NCBI RefSeq assembly: GCF_965283645.1
Contig: NZ_CBDIPG010000001.1
Span: 3,162,001 to 3,226,000, forward strand
Source of the DNA: Kordia sp965283645
GTDB lineage: Bacteria; Bacteroidota; Bacteroidia; Flavobacteriales; Flavobacteriaceae
Length of the DNA: 64,000 nt
Direction of reading: 5' to 3'
The notes under the pieces were generated by a model. It saw only the letters and a program-made list of their open reading frames with translations. It had not been told where the DNA came from and did not search any database. Below, one piece after another: positions 26,284-35,464 of the stretch; the stretch's first letter is position 1, and each line of letters opens with the position of its first letter. The position numbers and the translations under genes are program-made.

Positions 26284-27324
26284 ATGAGAGATTTGAAATA
26301 TTTAGCAGCTTTTTCTACTCCACTAGTAGCTGTAATCGCTTTATACTTAAGTGGCTATTATACATTTTTAACGCCAATGTATGCTTTTGGAATGATTCCG
26401 ATGATGGAATTAATCTTTTCACAAAGTACCACAAACTTATCAGAAGTTGAAGTTGAAGAAAAATCAACGAATCGTATTTTTGATTGGTTATTATATTTGA
26501 ACATTCCTATTGTCTACGGACTATTGATTGCAACTATACTAAGTATTCATAACGGAACATACGAAACCTACGAACTTGTCGGGTTGATCTTTTCTACAGG
26601 AATTGTTTTAGGCTCAAACGGAATCAATGTTGCACACGAATTGGGTCACAGACAAACACAAGTTGAGCAAATTATGGCAAAACTTTTATTATTGCCATCA
26701 TTATACATGCACTTTTTTGTTGAACACAATTTTGGACATCACTTGCATGCAGCAACCAAAGAAGATCCGGCAACGGCACGATACAATCAAATTGTGTATT
26801 CATTTTGGTTTACCTCAACAATTCGTCAATATATAAACGCTTGGAAAATTCAGAAAAACTTGCGGCAACGCGGAAATATTTCGTTTTTCTCTTTTAAGAA
26901 TAATATGTTTTGGTTTACCGTATTACAACTTACCTATGTAGCTACTATTTTCTATTTCTTTGGAACTTTACTCTTGGTTTTTATACTCGCAAGTGCTGTT
27001 GTGAGTTTCCTATTATTAGAAACAATTAACTACATAGAACATTACGGATTACAACGTAAAAAGTTGGCTTCGGGTCGGTATGAGCGTGTTCGTGAAATTC
27101 ATTCTTGGAATTCCAATCATGTCATTGGACGTATTGTGTTGTACGAACTCACACGCCATAGTGATCATCATTACAAGGCTTCAAAAAAGTACCAACTTCT
27201 TGATTGTCATGAAAAAAGCCCTCAAATGCCTTTCGGCTATCCAACTTCAATGGTGCTAGCCTTACTTCCGCCTTTGTGGTTTAAAGTGATGAATAAACGC
27301 ATACCAAGTGAAATGAATTCCTAA
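26284..27324 (+). CDS. AlkB-like alkane 1-monooxygenase, membrane di-iron hydroxylase
   Basis: 346 aa integral membrane protein with about six spans. All histidine boxes of the AlkB/xylene monooxygenase family are present: HELGH at 118-122, HNFGHH at 148-153, NYIEHYG after a hydrophobic pair, and HSDHH at 292-296. These ligate the di-iron centre that inserts oxygen at the terminal carbon of n-alkanes. No rubredoxin or rubredoxin reductase gene is beside it, so electrons must come from elsewhere. Substrate range (alkane or fatty acid) cannot be told from sequence. Confidence 0.88.
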   Translation: MRDLKYLAAFSTPLVAVIALYLSGYYTFLTPMYAFGMIPMMELIFSQSTTNLSEVEVEEKSTNRIFDWLLYLNIPIVYGLLIATILSIHNGTYETYELVGLIFSTGIVLGSNGINVAHELGHRQTQVEQIMAKLLLLPSLYMHFFVEHNFGHHLHAATKEDPATARYNQIVYSFWFTSTIRQYINAWKIQKNLRQRGNISFFSFKNNMFWFTVLQLTYVATIFYFFGTLLLVFILASAVVSFLLLETINYIEHYGLQRKKLASGRYERVREIHSWNSNHVIGRIVLYELTRHSDHHYKASKKYQLLDCHEKSPQMPFGYPTSMVLALLPPLWFKVMNKRIPSEMNS

Positions 27325-27475
27325 GTGTTTTTCCTGTATCGTTTACGGTTTTTCTATACTTTCTTCTGAAGGCAAAACACGTCTACATTCTTAGTGCTTT
27401 GCTTCTACTCTATGTTTTGATACTGGCGCATCTTTGCCTTGAAACAAAACAATAGAAACTTAAACATTTTACATT

Positions 27476-29416
27476 ATGAGAAACATTTTTACTTTATGTT
27501 TACTCTTCGTTTACGGAGTAAGCTTTGGTCAATTTTGCGAAGATTTTAACGATCAAGACGTATCAAATTGGAATGGCGTTGCAGCAGGCGCAAATACTGC
27601 AGATCCTTTTGGACCTAGCGGAAACGCAGATGACTTCTTTTTACATTCATATGATGCATCGGGTTCATCATACATTTACAACGACGTAGATTATGGTGGC
27701 GATTGGCGCGAATATGATGGACAATGTCTTTGCTGGGATTTTCAAGTAATTGAAGATGGAGGATTTGGCGAACCATTATCTCCAAGATTAATTATTTATA
27801 GTGGATCACCAACAAGTCCGACAGCTTCGGCAACTTTTGTAGCGAGTGTGCAAACTACTGAAGGTGGCGGTTGGGTGCATGTATGTGCGCCAATTGAAAC
27901 CTGTGAAGGAACAGGTTTGCCTTCAAATGCTAACGGAGAATGGGTAATGGCACCTGGTTCTGATTGTTCTGATTGGAATAACTTAATAAGCAACATTGAC
28001 GGAATTCGTTTTTACTTAGACCTAACGTCAAGTCCAACAGAAGAATACGGTTATGACAATATTTGTATTCAAGATTGTGACATTCAAGGTGGCGAACCTA
28101 CTAATGAAGGTGCTTTTTGTTGTGAAGGTGATAACTTAGTAGCAAACGGAAACTTTGAAAACGGTACTAACGGATTTACAAGTGATTATACAGAAGATGG
28201 AAGTGTATATCCAGGAGCATTTAACGTTTCTGATGATGCAAGCATTTTTGGAGCAACCATCACAGACCATTCTGCATGTGCTGATCCTGAACAATATGCT
28301 GATAATAAAGATTTTTTGTTAATCAATGGACGCACAACACAACCAGCAGGAACTTCAAGTGTTATTTGGCAACAAACTGTACAAATTGACTTTGAAAAAA
28401 CATACAAATTCTGTGCAAACTTCAAAGACATTCCACAATGTACATTCAACATTAAGCCAGAAATTCGTTTGGAAGTAAATGGTCAATTATACGATTGGAT
28501 TACAATTGATACCAATAGTGATGACCCGTGTGATTGGCAACAAATTTCAGAATGTTTTGAAGGAAATCAAGATGTTTTAGATATCAAAATTCACTTAAAA
28601 GAAGATGGTTTAGGCGATGGAAATGACTTAGCAATTGATGATATTTCATTGCAAGCGAAACTTGATCAAAACCTAAATATTAGCGTATTGCATCAAGGAA
28701 ATCCGCAACAATTAACAGGTTCTATTAATAGTATTGATACTACAGATGATACATTACTTGTTGAAGATACATGTGCAGAACAAAATGATGGAAATCAGTA
28801 TTATTGGTTTGTGTATGAATTGGCGAATTACCCAATAACACAACCTGTTGATTTTGTTAATATGGCACCGAATACTTTTGCGTGGTCAAGCAACCTTGGT
28901 GGATTCAACGATCAATTACCAACTTCGGCAAATCCTGCATGGGCATTGACAACAAATTTTCCTAATTACGTATTTGAACACAACAAATTGTACGTTATCG
29001 GAATGTATGTTCCAAGCTGTTGCGAGAGTTGTTATGATGAAGCTTGGTCGTACCAAATTACGCTAAGTACAGAAAGTGATACGCCGCCAGCAATGAATGT
29101 ATTTACGCCAGAAGTAAAAGCGCATTTGAAATCATTATTTGTCATGGGAGAAACGAATAACGGAACATTAGGAAGAGAAGAAACTGATCTTATCAACTTT
29201 ACCATGTTTCCAAATCCAACGGCAGATGTGTTACAATTTAATACAGACGAAACAATAGTATCGTACAAGATAACAGATATTACAGGAAAGTTGGTACAAA
29301 ACAAAGCAATCGAGGTTTCAGAGATTGATGTATCGCAACTAAGCGCAAACATGTACTTTGTTACAGTAACAACAGCTTCAGGCATCAGTCACACAGAAAA
29401 ATTTATCAAAAAGTAA
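27476..29416 (+). CDS. Secreted protein with type IX secretion (Por) sorting domain
   Basis: 646 aa, signal peptide MRNIFTLCLLFVYGVSFGQ. The first part (about 20-200) resembles a jelly-roll or laminin-G-like beta-sandwich with conserved Cys, the second (about 215-400) a carbohydrate-binding-like module (NLVANGNFENGTNGFTSDY), and the C-terminal 70 residues are a T9SS type A sorting domain (FPNPTADVLQFN ... TEKFIKK). It is exported through the outer membrane and anchored or released. Many Asp residues suggest calcium sites. Function unknown, possibly polysaccharide or surface adhesion. Confidence 0.82.
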   Translation: MRNIFTLCLLFVYGVSFGQFCEDFNDQDVSNWNGVAAGANTADPFGPSGNADDFFLHSYDASGSSYIYNDVDYGGDWREYDGQCLCWDFQVIEDGGFGEPLSPRLIIYSGSPTSPTASATFVASVQTTEGGGWVHVCAPIETCEGTGLPSNANGEWVMAPGSDCSDWNNLISNIDGIRFYLDLTSSPTEEYGYDNICIQDCDIQGGEPTNEGAFCCEGDNLVANGNFENGTNGFTSDYTEDGSVYPGAFNVSDDASIFGATITDHSACADPEQYADNKDFLLINGRTTQPAGTSSVIWQQTVQIDFEKTYKFCANFKDIPQCTFNIKPEIRLEVNGQLYDWITIDTNSDDPCDWQQISECFEGNQDVLDIKIHLKEDGLGDGNDLAIDDISLQAKLDQNLNISVLHQGNPQQLTGSINSIDTTDDTLLVEDTCAEQNDGNQYYWFVYELANYPITQPVDFVNMAPNTFAWSSNLGGFNDQLPTSANPAWALTTNFPNYVFEHNKLYVIGMYVPSCCESCYDEAWSYQITLSTESDTPPAMNVFTPEVKAHLKSLFVMGETNNGTLGREETDLINFTMFPNPTADVLQFNTDETIVSYKITDITGKLVQNKAIEVSEIDVSQLSANMYFVTVTTASGISHTEKFIKK

Positions 29417-29482
29417 TGAATTTCAAGAATTGTCATTAATTCATGTAGAAAATAGCATTTTTTCTCAGACTTGCTGATTTTC

Positions 29483-29514
29483 GAAACCCTCAAAATTAAA
29501 ACGTTGAGGGTTTC
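29483..29514 (+). terminator. Rho-independent terminator
   Basis: An 11-bp perfect stem GAAACCCTCAA/TTGAGGGTTTC has a 10-nt loop, with an interrupted T tract after it. It ends the sorted exoprotein gene. Confidence 0.65.
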
Positions 29515-29570
29515 ACTTTTACAATTGTATTATTTTTACATTTGTACTTTATAACCATATACTAAAATTC

Positions 29571-31082
29571 ATGTCAAAAAAAGTTCGTGTTCGTTTTGCA
29601 CCAAGTCCAACAGGACCATTACATATTGGAGGCGTTAGAACTGCCTTATTTAACTATTTATTCGCCAAAAAACATGGTGGAGATTTTGTGTTACGTATTG
29701 AAGATACAGATCAAAACCGATTTGTAGAAGGTGCGGAAGCATACATTACAGAAGCCTTAGAATGGTGTGGAATTCCGTATGATGAAGGTGTTGACAAAGA
29801 TGGCGGATTTGGTCCATACAGACAAAGTGAGCGCAAGCATTTATATAAAAAATATGCAGACCAATTGATTGCAAAAGGACATGCATACTACGCATTTGAT
29901 ACTGCTGAAACGTTAGACGGACATCGTAAAGATCATGAAGCAAAAGGAAAAACATTTATCTATAATTGGCACAATCGTTTAAAGTTGACGAATTCTTTAT
30001 CGCTTTCCGCGGAAGAAGTTTCAGCTAAGATAAATGCTGGTGAAGCGTATGTAATTCGTTTCAAATCGCCACAAGATGAAACGTTGCAGTTGCAAGATGT
30101 TGTTCGTGGAGATATTCAAATTGACACCAACATTTTAGACGATAAAATTTTATTTAAAAGTGACGGAATGCCAACCTATCACTTGGCAAATATTGTAGAT
30201 GATCATTTAATGGAAATCACACATGTAATTCGTGGTGAAGAATGGTTGCCTTCGTTAGCATTGCACTATTTATTATACCGATCGTTTGGATGGGACGCGC
30301 CAATATTTGCGCATTTACCATTAATTTTAAAACCAACAGGAAAAGGAAAACTAAGCAAGCGTGATGGCGCAAAATTTGGTTTCCCAGTATTTCCATTGGA
30401 ATGGGATGATACAAAATCGGGAGAAATGTACAAAGGTTTTCGTGAAGAAGGATATTTTGAAGATGCCTTGGTAAACTTTTTAGCCTTTTTAGGGTGGAAT
30501 CCAGGAACGGAACAAGAAATGTTCAACTTAGAAGAATTGATTCAAGCATTTGAATTGGAACGTGTAAATAAAGCTGGTGCACGATTTGATATTGAAAAAA
30601 TGAGATGGTTCAACCAACAATACATGCAGCAAAAATCGAACGAAAGTTTAGCCGTCGCTTTTAAAGAAAGTCAAGCTGAATTGGCAGATATTGATATTGA
30701 TTATATTGCAATGGTTGTCGGATTGATTAAAGAAAGAGCAGGTTTTACAAACGAATTATGGAATTTAAGTCACTTTTTCTTTGTAGCACCTCAAGAATTT
30801 GATGAAAAAGCCCGTAAAAAAGCCTTAAAAGAAGGTACAGAAGACATTTTGAAGAAATTGGTAACCATTATCGAAGCTGTAGAAGATTATAGCGTAGAAA
30901 GCCTTCAAACTGATATAAAAGGTTGGATTACTAGTAATGAAATTGGTTTTGGAAAAGTAATGCAACCCTTGCGTTTTGCACTGGCTGGCGCATTAAGCGG
31001 ACCCGATTTGTTTCAAATTATGTACATGATTGGAAAACAGGAAACCATCAAGCGTATTCAGAAGGTTATTGAGATGTTGTAG
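29571..31082 (+). CDS. gltX: Glutamyl-tRNA synthetase
   Basis: 503 aa class I synthetase. The HIGH motif is HIGG at residues 18-21 (FAPSPTGPLHIGG) and the KMSKS motif is KLSKR at 260-264. Length and motifs fit bacterial GluRS. It charges tRNA-Glu. glnS is also present in the window, so GluRS may be discriminating and not needed for Gln-tRNA. A -7-like TACATTTG lies at 29537-29544, 26 nt before the ATG. The next gene begins 1 nt after the stop. Confidence 0.96.
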   Translation: MSKKVRVRFAPSPTGPLHIGGVRTALFNYLFAKKHGGDFVLRIEDTDQNRFVEGAEAYITEALEWCGIPYDEGVDKDGGFGPYRQSERKHLYKKYADQLIAKGHAYYAFDTAETLDGHRKDHEAKGKTFIYNWHNRLKLTNSLSLSAEEVSAKINAGEAYVIRFKSPQDETLQLQDVVRGDIQIDTNILDDKILFKSDGMPTYHLANIVDDHLMEITHVIRGEEWLPSLALHYLLYRSFGWDAPIFAHLPLILKPTGKGKLSKRDGAKFGFPVFPLEWDDTKSGEMYKGFREEGYFEDALVNFLAFLGWNPGTEQEMFNLEELIQAFELERVNKAGARFDIEKMRWFNQQYMQQKSNESLAVAFKESQAELADIDIDYIAMVVGLIKERAGFTNELWNLSHFFFVAPQEFDEKARKKALKEGTEDILKKLVTIIEAVEDYSVESLQTDIKGWITSNEIGFGKVMQPLRFALAGALSGPDLFQIMYMIGKQETIKRIQKVIEML

Positions 31083-31083
31083 G

Positions 31084-31539
31084 ATGAGGAAAATACTGTT
31101 CATCATTTTTATTTTTTCTATTTCGTGTAAAACGAATCAAAGTGTCATTTTAGAAAGGAAAAATCAAGAAGTTATTTCAGACGAACTAAATCCTTTTTGG
31201 AAATACACGGAAAAAATAATTTTTAAAAGTGGTACAGATGAATTTACTGAAAATTATTCTACAGAAATTATAGCTATTAGTGAAATTATTAAAAAGATTA
31301 CTGATGAATATACTTTTGAAATTTCTGGTCATACAGATTCGGTTGGTAAAAAAGAATTAAATCTTGAGTTATCACAAAAAAGAGCAAAAATAGTACGAGA
31401 ACTTTTAATTGCTGAAGGTTGTAAATCGTCTCAATTAAAAGCTATAGGCTATGGAGAAACAAGACCTTTGGCTTCCAATAAAACTAAAGAAGGACGAAAA
31501 ATGAACCGAAGAATCGAAATCCTTATTATTAAAAATTAG
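31084..31539 (+). CDS. OmpA-family lipoprotein
   Basis: 151 aa starting MRKILFIIFIFSISCKTNQ, a lipoprotein signal with Cys at 15. An ATG 1 nt after the gltX stop is chosen; an in-frame start inside gltX would hide the signal. The C-terminal 100 residues are an OmpA-like peptidoglycan-binding domain (FEISGHTDSVGKKELNLELSQKRA, GYGETRPLASNKTKEGRKMNRRIEI). It is probably anchored in the outer membrane and bound to peptidoglycan. Co-transcribed with gltX and closed by a terminator. Confidence 0.88.
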   Translation: MRKILFIIFIFSISCKTNQSVILERKNQEVISDELNPFWKYTEKIIFKSGTDEFTENYSTEIIAISEIIKKITDEYTFEISGHTDSVGKKELNLELSQKRAKIVRELLIAEGCKSSQLKAIGYGETRPLASNKTKEGRKMNRRIEILIIKN

Positions 31540-31586
31540 AATAAGATGCTAAATCAGGTTTTAGCATGACGAAATACAAAATATAT

Positions 31587-31612
31587 AAAGAGCGCCAATT
31601 GGCGCTCTTTTT
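31587..31612 (+). terminator. Rho-independent terminator
   Basis: A perfect 24-nt palindrome (AAAGAGCGCC, loop AATT, GGCGCTCTTT) is followed by Ts. It closes the gltX operon. Confidence 0.85.
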
Positions 31613-31618
31613 CGTGTT

Positions 31619-31700
31619 AAGATCTCGCTCTACAGCGAGATTAGTTCAACCTACAGTTTTCTGTGTACTTTGCAAGCTTCACAAAACTGAGTTTCACTAA
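31619..31700. repeat. Dispersed repeat, diverged copy A
   Basis: About 80 bp starting AAGATCTCGCTCTACAGCGA, with the hairpin TCTCGCT-CTAC-AGCGAGA, and ending GAGTTTCACTAA. It matches the two repeats at 34.1-34.3 kb, especially the second, which shares the same right end. It lies between convergent genes. Confidence 0.6.
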
Positions 31701-31701
31701 A

Positions 31702-32358
31702 TTACAAATAAAAAGTGGCCGAACCACTCAACTGTGTCGTATTTCCTTTTAGTGTTTTATTGTCAACTGTTAACTTACTTAAAACGTTTGTAAATCCATA
31801 TTCGTATTGAACAGAGATTTTAAATGTCTCAAATCCGGCACTAAAACCGATAATTCCGTTCACATTTATGTTTGATGTTTTACGTGCATCTTTTGCTGTA
31901 AATGTATCGTATCCTTCCAAAATATAGTCTTCAAAAGTACTTTCTAGCTCAAATTTGTCAGATAATTGCAAAACTGGTCCAAATTCTATACTAAAATGAT
32001 TTCCGCCCAATTTGTAACTTCCTAAAACTCCAAGTTTGGCGGCTAACAATTTCATTGGAATTTCTTCAACTGTAGTTGTCAATATAGTATTCTCTCTTCC
32101 TAACATATTGATTTCGTGTCTGTTTAAATGTAAAAAGTACACCATATCAAAATGTTTCCCAACCGTTCCGCGTGTAGACAAACCTCCGTGAAAGCCTGTT
32201 CCTTTGGTCGTTACAAGATCGTTTGTCGTAATATCAAATTGATGAATTCCTGCGGTAATTCCGAGGCGATTGTAGTCGTTGTAACGACTTTGTGAAAAAG
32301 ATTTTGTAACAAAAAGTAGGGTTGTTGCTACTAATAGTAGAAAATAGGTTTTGTTCAT
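31702..32358 (-). CDS. Outer-membrane beta-barrel protein
   Basis: 218 aa from MNKTYFLLLVATTLLFVTKSFSQ, a signal peptide; an upstream in-frame start is not preferred. The body is made of barrel strands (RLGITAGIHQFDITTND, FKISVQYEYGFTNVLSKL) and ends in TTQLSGSATFYL. It fits the Bacteroidota PorT/OMP_b-brl type of small barrel. Function unknown. Divergent from the SPFH gene. Confidence 0.65.
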   Translation of the reverse strand: MNKTYFLLLVATTLLFVTKSFSQSRYNDYNRLGITAGIHQFDITTNDLVTTKGTGFHGGLSTRGTVGKHFDMVYFLHLNRHEINMLGRENTILTTTVEEIPMKLLAAKLGVLGSYKLGGNHFSIEFGPVLQLSDKFELESTFEDYILEGYDTFTAKDARKTSNINVNGIIGFSAGFETFKISVQYEYGFTNVLSKLTVDNKTLKGNTTQLSGSATFYL

Positions 32359-32453
32359 TTTGGGCGTACTTTTGATTAAAGTTGCCAAAAGTATCCATTT
32401 TTACACAAAAAAAAATTATTTTTAATCACACTAACATTTTAAATATACAAGTT

Positions 32454-33386
32454 ATGCCATTTAATCCCATTGTAGTAGTCTTGATTGTTATTGCAGTCAT
32501 TATACTATTTTTTTCATTCTTTATTGTTAAGCAACAAACTGCGGCTATTATTGAACGTTTCGGACGTTTTCATAGCATTCGTCAGTCTGGTTTACAGCTA
32601 AAAATTCCTTTAGTAGATAGAATTGCAGGAAAATTAAGTTTAAAAATTCAACAATTAGACGTTATCGTAGAGACGAAAACGAAAGATGATGTATTTGTTC
32701 GTTTAAAAGTTTCTGTTCAATACAAAGTAATTAAACTAAAAGTTGAAGATGCTTTTTATAAGTTAGATTATCCACATGATCAAATTACATCATATGTATT
32801 TGATGTGGTTCGTGCCGAAGTTCCAAAGATGATTTTGGATGATGTATTCTTACGTAAAGATGATATCGCAATTGCTGTAAAAACAGAATTGAATGACGCC
32901 ATGATGGAATATGGTTATGACATTATTAAAACCTTAGTAACAGACATTGATCCGGATGCACAAGTAAAGGCGGCAATGAACCGAATTAATGCTGCAGATA
33001 GAGAAAAAACTGCTGCACAATATGAAGGAGATGCACAACGTATTTTAATCGTTGAAAAAGCAAAAGCGGAAGCAGAAAGTAAGCGTTTACAAGGACAAGG
33101 TATTGCTGATCAGCGTCGTGAAATTGCACGTGGTTTGGAAGAATCAGTAGAAGTATTAAACAAAGTTGGTATCAACTCGCAAGAAGCTTCTGCCTTAATT
33201 GTAGTAACACAGCATTATGATACCTTACAAGCAATTGGTCAGGAAACAAATAGTAACTTAATTTTGTTACCAAACTCACCACAAGCAGGAAGCAATATGC
33301 TTAATGATATGGTTGCTAGTTTTACAGCAAGTAATCAAATTGGTGAAGCCATGAAAAATTCTAAAAACAATAAAAAAGAACAATAA
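32454..33386 (+). CDS. SPFH/Band 7 (stomatin-like) membrane protein
   Basis: 310 aa from MPFNPIVVVLIVIAVIILFF, an N-terminal membrane anchor. The SPFH domain spans about residues 25-190 (QQTAAIIERFGRFHSIRQSGLQLKIP and TLVTDIDPDAQVKAAMNRI). A coiled-coil follows at about 190-250 (YEGDAQRILIVEKAKAEAESKRLQGQG). This matches QmcA/stomatin proteins, which form ring-like membrane assemblies and bind membrane proteases. The usual NfeD partner is not adjacent. Confidence 0.9.
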   Translation: MPFNPIVVVLIVIAVIILFFSFFIVKQQTAAIIERFGRFHSIRQSGLQLKIPLVDRIAGKLSLKIQQLDVIVETKTKDDVFVRLKVSVQYKVIKLKVEDAFYKLDYPHDQITSYVFDVVRAEVPKMILDDVFLRKDDIAIAVKTELNDAMMEYGYDIIKTLVTDIDPDAQVKAAMNRINAADREKTAAQYEGDAQRILIVEKAKAEAESKRLQGQGIADQRREIARGLEESVEVLNKVGINSQEASALIVVTQHYDTLQAIGQETNSNLILLPNSPQAGSNMLNDMVASFTASNQIGEAMKNSKNNKKEQ

Positions 33387-33404
33387 TTCCTAAATTAATA
33401 GTTA

Positions 33405-33433
33405 AAACCCGAAACGAAATGCTTCGGGTTTTT
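33405..33433 (+). terminator. Rho-independent terminator
   Basis: AAACCCGAA pairs with TTCGGGTTT over 9 bp with a 9-nt loop; a T tract follows. It ends the SPFH gene. Confidence 0.8.
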
Positions 33434-33466
33434 CATGTCTAATAATTCAATTAAATATATTTTATT

Positions 33467-33997
33467 ATGATTAAAAAAATCACTTTCCTCCTATTTATAT
33501 TTTGTGCAACCTCAACGTTGTATGCACAAGATACAAAAGCGATGAAAGCTAGCGCTATGCGTGATGCACAAGCAGCTTGTGAAGCTACCTTAAAAGAAGA
33601 TTTTAAAACATTACTTACGTATACACATCCAAATATTTTGAAAGCTGCTGGCGGCGCTGATATCATGGAAGAATACTTAAAAACTACTTTTACACAAATG
33701 AAAGCTAACGGTTTTTCGTATGAAATAGCAAAAACAAAAGCTGTATCTGATATTGTAAAAGAGCAAGGAGAATATCGTTGTTATGTAGAAAATTACAATC
33801 AAATGAAAATGAACGGTAAGCGTATTATTTCTACAAGTTATATGCTAGGTTTTTATAATGAAACTACTAAGAAGTGGACATTTGTTGAAGCGAAAGAAAT
33901 GAAACCAGCAGGTACTATTATTGCTTATTTTCCAGATTTTAAAACCTCTTTAAATATTCCGGAGAATACAATGAAGATGGAAGATATTAAAGAATAA
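33467..33997 (+). CDS. Secreted small protein, possibly NTF2-like
   Basis: 176 aa, signal peptide MIKKITFLLFIFCATSTLYAQ. The mature part begins with helices (AMRDAQAACEATLKEDFKTLLTYTHPNIL) followed by beta strands (YEIAKTKAVSDIVKEQGEYRCYVE, TSYMLGFYNETTKKWTFVEA). That helix-then-sheet order and the TYTHP...GG motif recall NTF2/SnoaL-like folds, but the similarity is weak. Function unknown. Monocistronic. Confidence 0.6.
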   Translation: MIKKITFLLFIFCATSTLYAQDTKAMKASAMRDAQAACEATLKEDFKTLLTYTHPNILKAAGGADIMEEYLKTTFTQMKANGFSYEIAKTKAVSDIVKEQGEYRCYVENYNQMKMNGKRIISTSYMLGFYNETTKKWTFVEAKEMKPAGTIIAYFPDFKTSLNIPENTMKMEDIKE

Positions 33998-34061
33998 ATA
34001 GTGTTGAAACTAAATCCTGCTGAAAAGTAGGATTTATGTTTTTCAATAAGTTTAATTGATC

Positions 34062-34125
34062 AAGATCGCGCACTACAGCGAGATTAGTTCAACTTACAAT
34101 TTTGAGCGCGTCTTGCAGACTTCTC
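34062..34125. repeat. 64-bp direct repeat, copy B
   Basis: It begins AAGATCGCGCACTACAGCGA and is identical over 64 bp to a copy starting 122 bp later, and similar to copy A near 31.6 kb. Confidence 0.75.
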
Positions 34126-34183
34126 TAGTTTTAATTTTATTGAAAAAATAGAATTTTCTAACTTTACACAGATTTAATAGGAT

Positions 34184-34247
34184 AAGATCGCGCACTACAG
34201 CGAGATTAGTTCAACTTACAATTTTGAGCGCGTCTTGCAGACTTCTC
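34184..34247. repeat. 64-bp direct repeat, copy C
   Basis: Identical to copy B. To its right the sequence AAAATTGAGTTTCACTAA continues the similarity to copy A, so A and C represent the longer form of the element and B a truncated one. Confidence 0.75.
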
Positions 34248-34354
34248 AAAATTGAGTTTCACTAACGTTCATCAAAATCTTTTTTACGTTCGTCAAACAA
34301 ATTTTACATCTACATAAATAGTTTGTTCTTTTGAGATTGTAAACAATTCTTATC

Positions 34355-35464
34355 ATGAGACGAACAATCATTTATTTAATTATTATTTTTCTTTGTGTAC
34401 ATTCAGTACTTTCACAAGAAGTAAAAAAAGCACAAAACAATCTGGTCACTATTGATGCATCCATTGCAACTATTATAACAGCTAACAGTGATTTTTTTCC
34501 AAATAACACACAACTTTCTATTGCACTTATTGATGGAAATTCTACAAAATATATTGGTGTTATACGTAATAATGATTCACTTCAAACTATAGATAATAAA
34601 GAAGCTATTTTTGAAATAGGATCTATTACGAAAGTATTTACTTCACTCCTATTTTCAAATTTTATCAATGCTGGAAAACTTAAAGCTACCGATAAGCTTT
34701 TTGAGACGTTAAATATTATTCCAACTAAAGCACCTGTTGAAGCTTCCAAAATTACTTTGCAAATGCTCGCAAATCATGCTTCTGGCTTACCGAGACTTCC
34801 ACAAAATATATATCCTTTGTTGGAAAAAAACATGCGAAATCCGTATAAAGAATATTCAACGAAACTTTTAGATAGTTACCTCAACAATGAAATTGTACTA
34901 GAAAATACGCCAGGTACAACAAGTACATATTCAAATTTAGGTGTTGGAATTTTAGGATATGTGTTGACAAAAAAATCGAATCAGTCCTACGAAGCATTGC
35001 TACAAAAGTATATTTTAAAACCGTTGGCAATGGAACATAGTACTACACTTTTGGCTACTGTAGATACTTTACAACTCGTTTCCGGACTTGATCCTGATGG
35101 AAGTAAAACCGCTAATTGGGACTTTTCTGATGCGTTAGTTGGCGCAGGCGGAATAAAATCGAATGTAGTTGATATGGAAAAATTTATTCGGAAAAACTTT
35201 GAAAATGATGTTGTGTATAATTTGCCACAGCAATCTACTATAAAAATAAATGAAACTACCACAGTTGGACTCGGTTGGCATATTATTTCACAAGGCAATC
35301 GTACATTTTTATTTCACAATGGTGGAACAGGCGGTTATTTGTCGTGCATGGTTATTGATAAGAAAAGTAAAAAAGCGGCATTGGTTTTATCAAATGTTTC
35401 CGCTTTTGGTCCACATGCGCAGAAGATTGATAAATTATGTTTTTCTTTGATGAAAACACTGTAA
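34355..35464 (+). CDS. Serine hydrolase of the beta-lactamase/PBP (class C-like) family
   Basis: 369 aa with a signal peptide (MRRTIIYLIIIFLCVHSVLSQ). The active-site SxxK is SITK at 90-93, the YxN motif is YSN near residue 191 (TTSTYSNLGVGILG), and a HNGGTGGY motif near 325 replaces KTG. This is the family of AmpC-like enzymes, D-aminopeptidases and esterases. Role in antibiotic resistance is not implied. It abuts the next gene directly (stop then ATG), forming an operon with a LytS/LytTR pair, so its expression or substrate may be tied to that signal system. Confidence 0.87.
   Translation: MRRTIIYLIIIFLCVHSVLSQEVKKAQNNLVTIDASIATIITANSDFFPNNTQLSIALIDGNSTKYIGVIRNNDSLQTIDNKEAIFEIGSITKVFTSLLFSNFINAGKLKATDKLFETLNIIPTKAPVEASKITLQMLANHASGLPRLPQNIYPLLEKNMRNPYKEYSTKLLDSYLNNEIVLENTPGTTSTYSNLGVGILGYVLTKKSNQSYEALLQKYILKPLAMEHSTTLLATVDTLQLVSGLDPDGSKTANWDFSDALVGAGGIKSNVVDMEKFIRKNFENDVVYNLPQQSTIKINETTTVGLGWHIISQGNRTFLFHNGGTGGYLSCMVIDKKSKKAALVLSNVSAFGPHAQKIDKLCFSLMKTL

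Larger units (their letters stand above)
33998..34354. other. 357-bp intergenic region with two identical repeats
   Basis: Contains a direct 64-bp repeat pair 122 bp apart (listed separately). No gene is supported. The remainder is AT-rich and includes the promoter region of the serine hydrolase operon. Confidence 0.5.
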
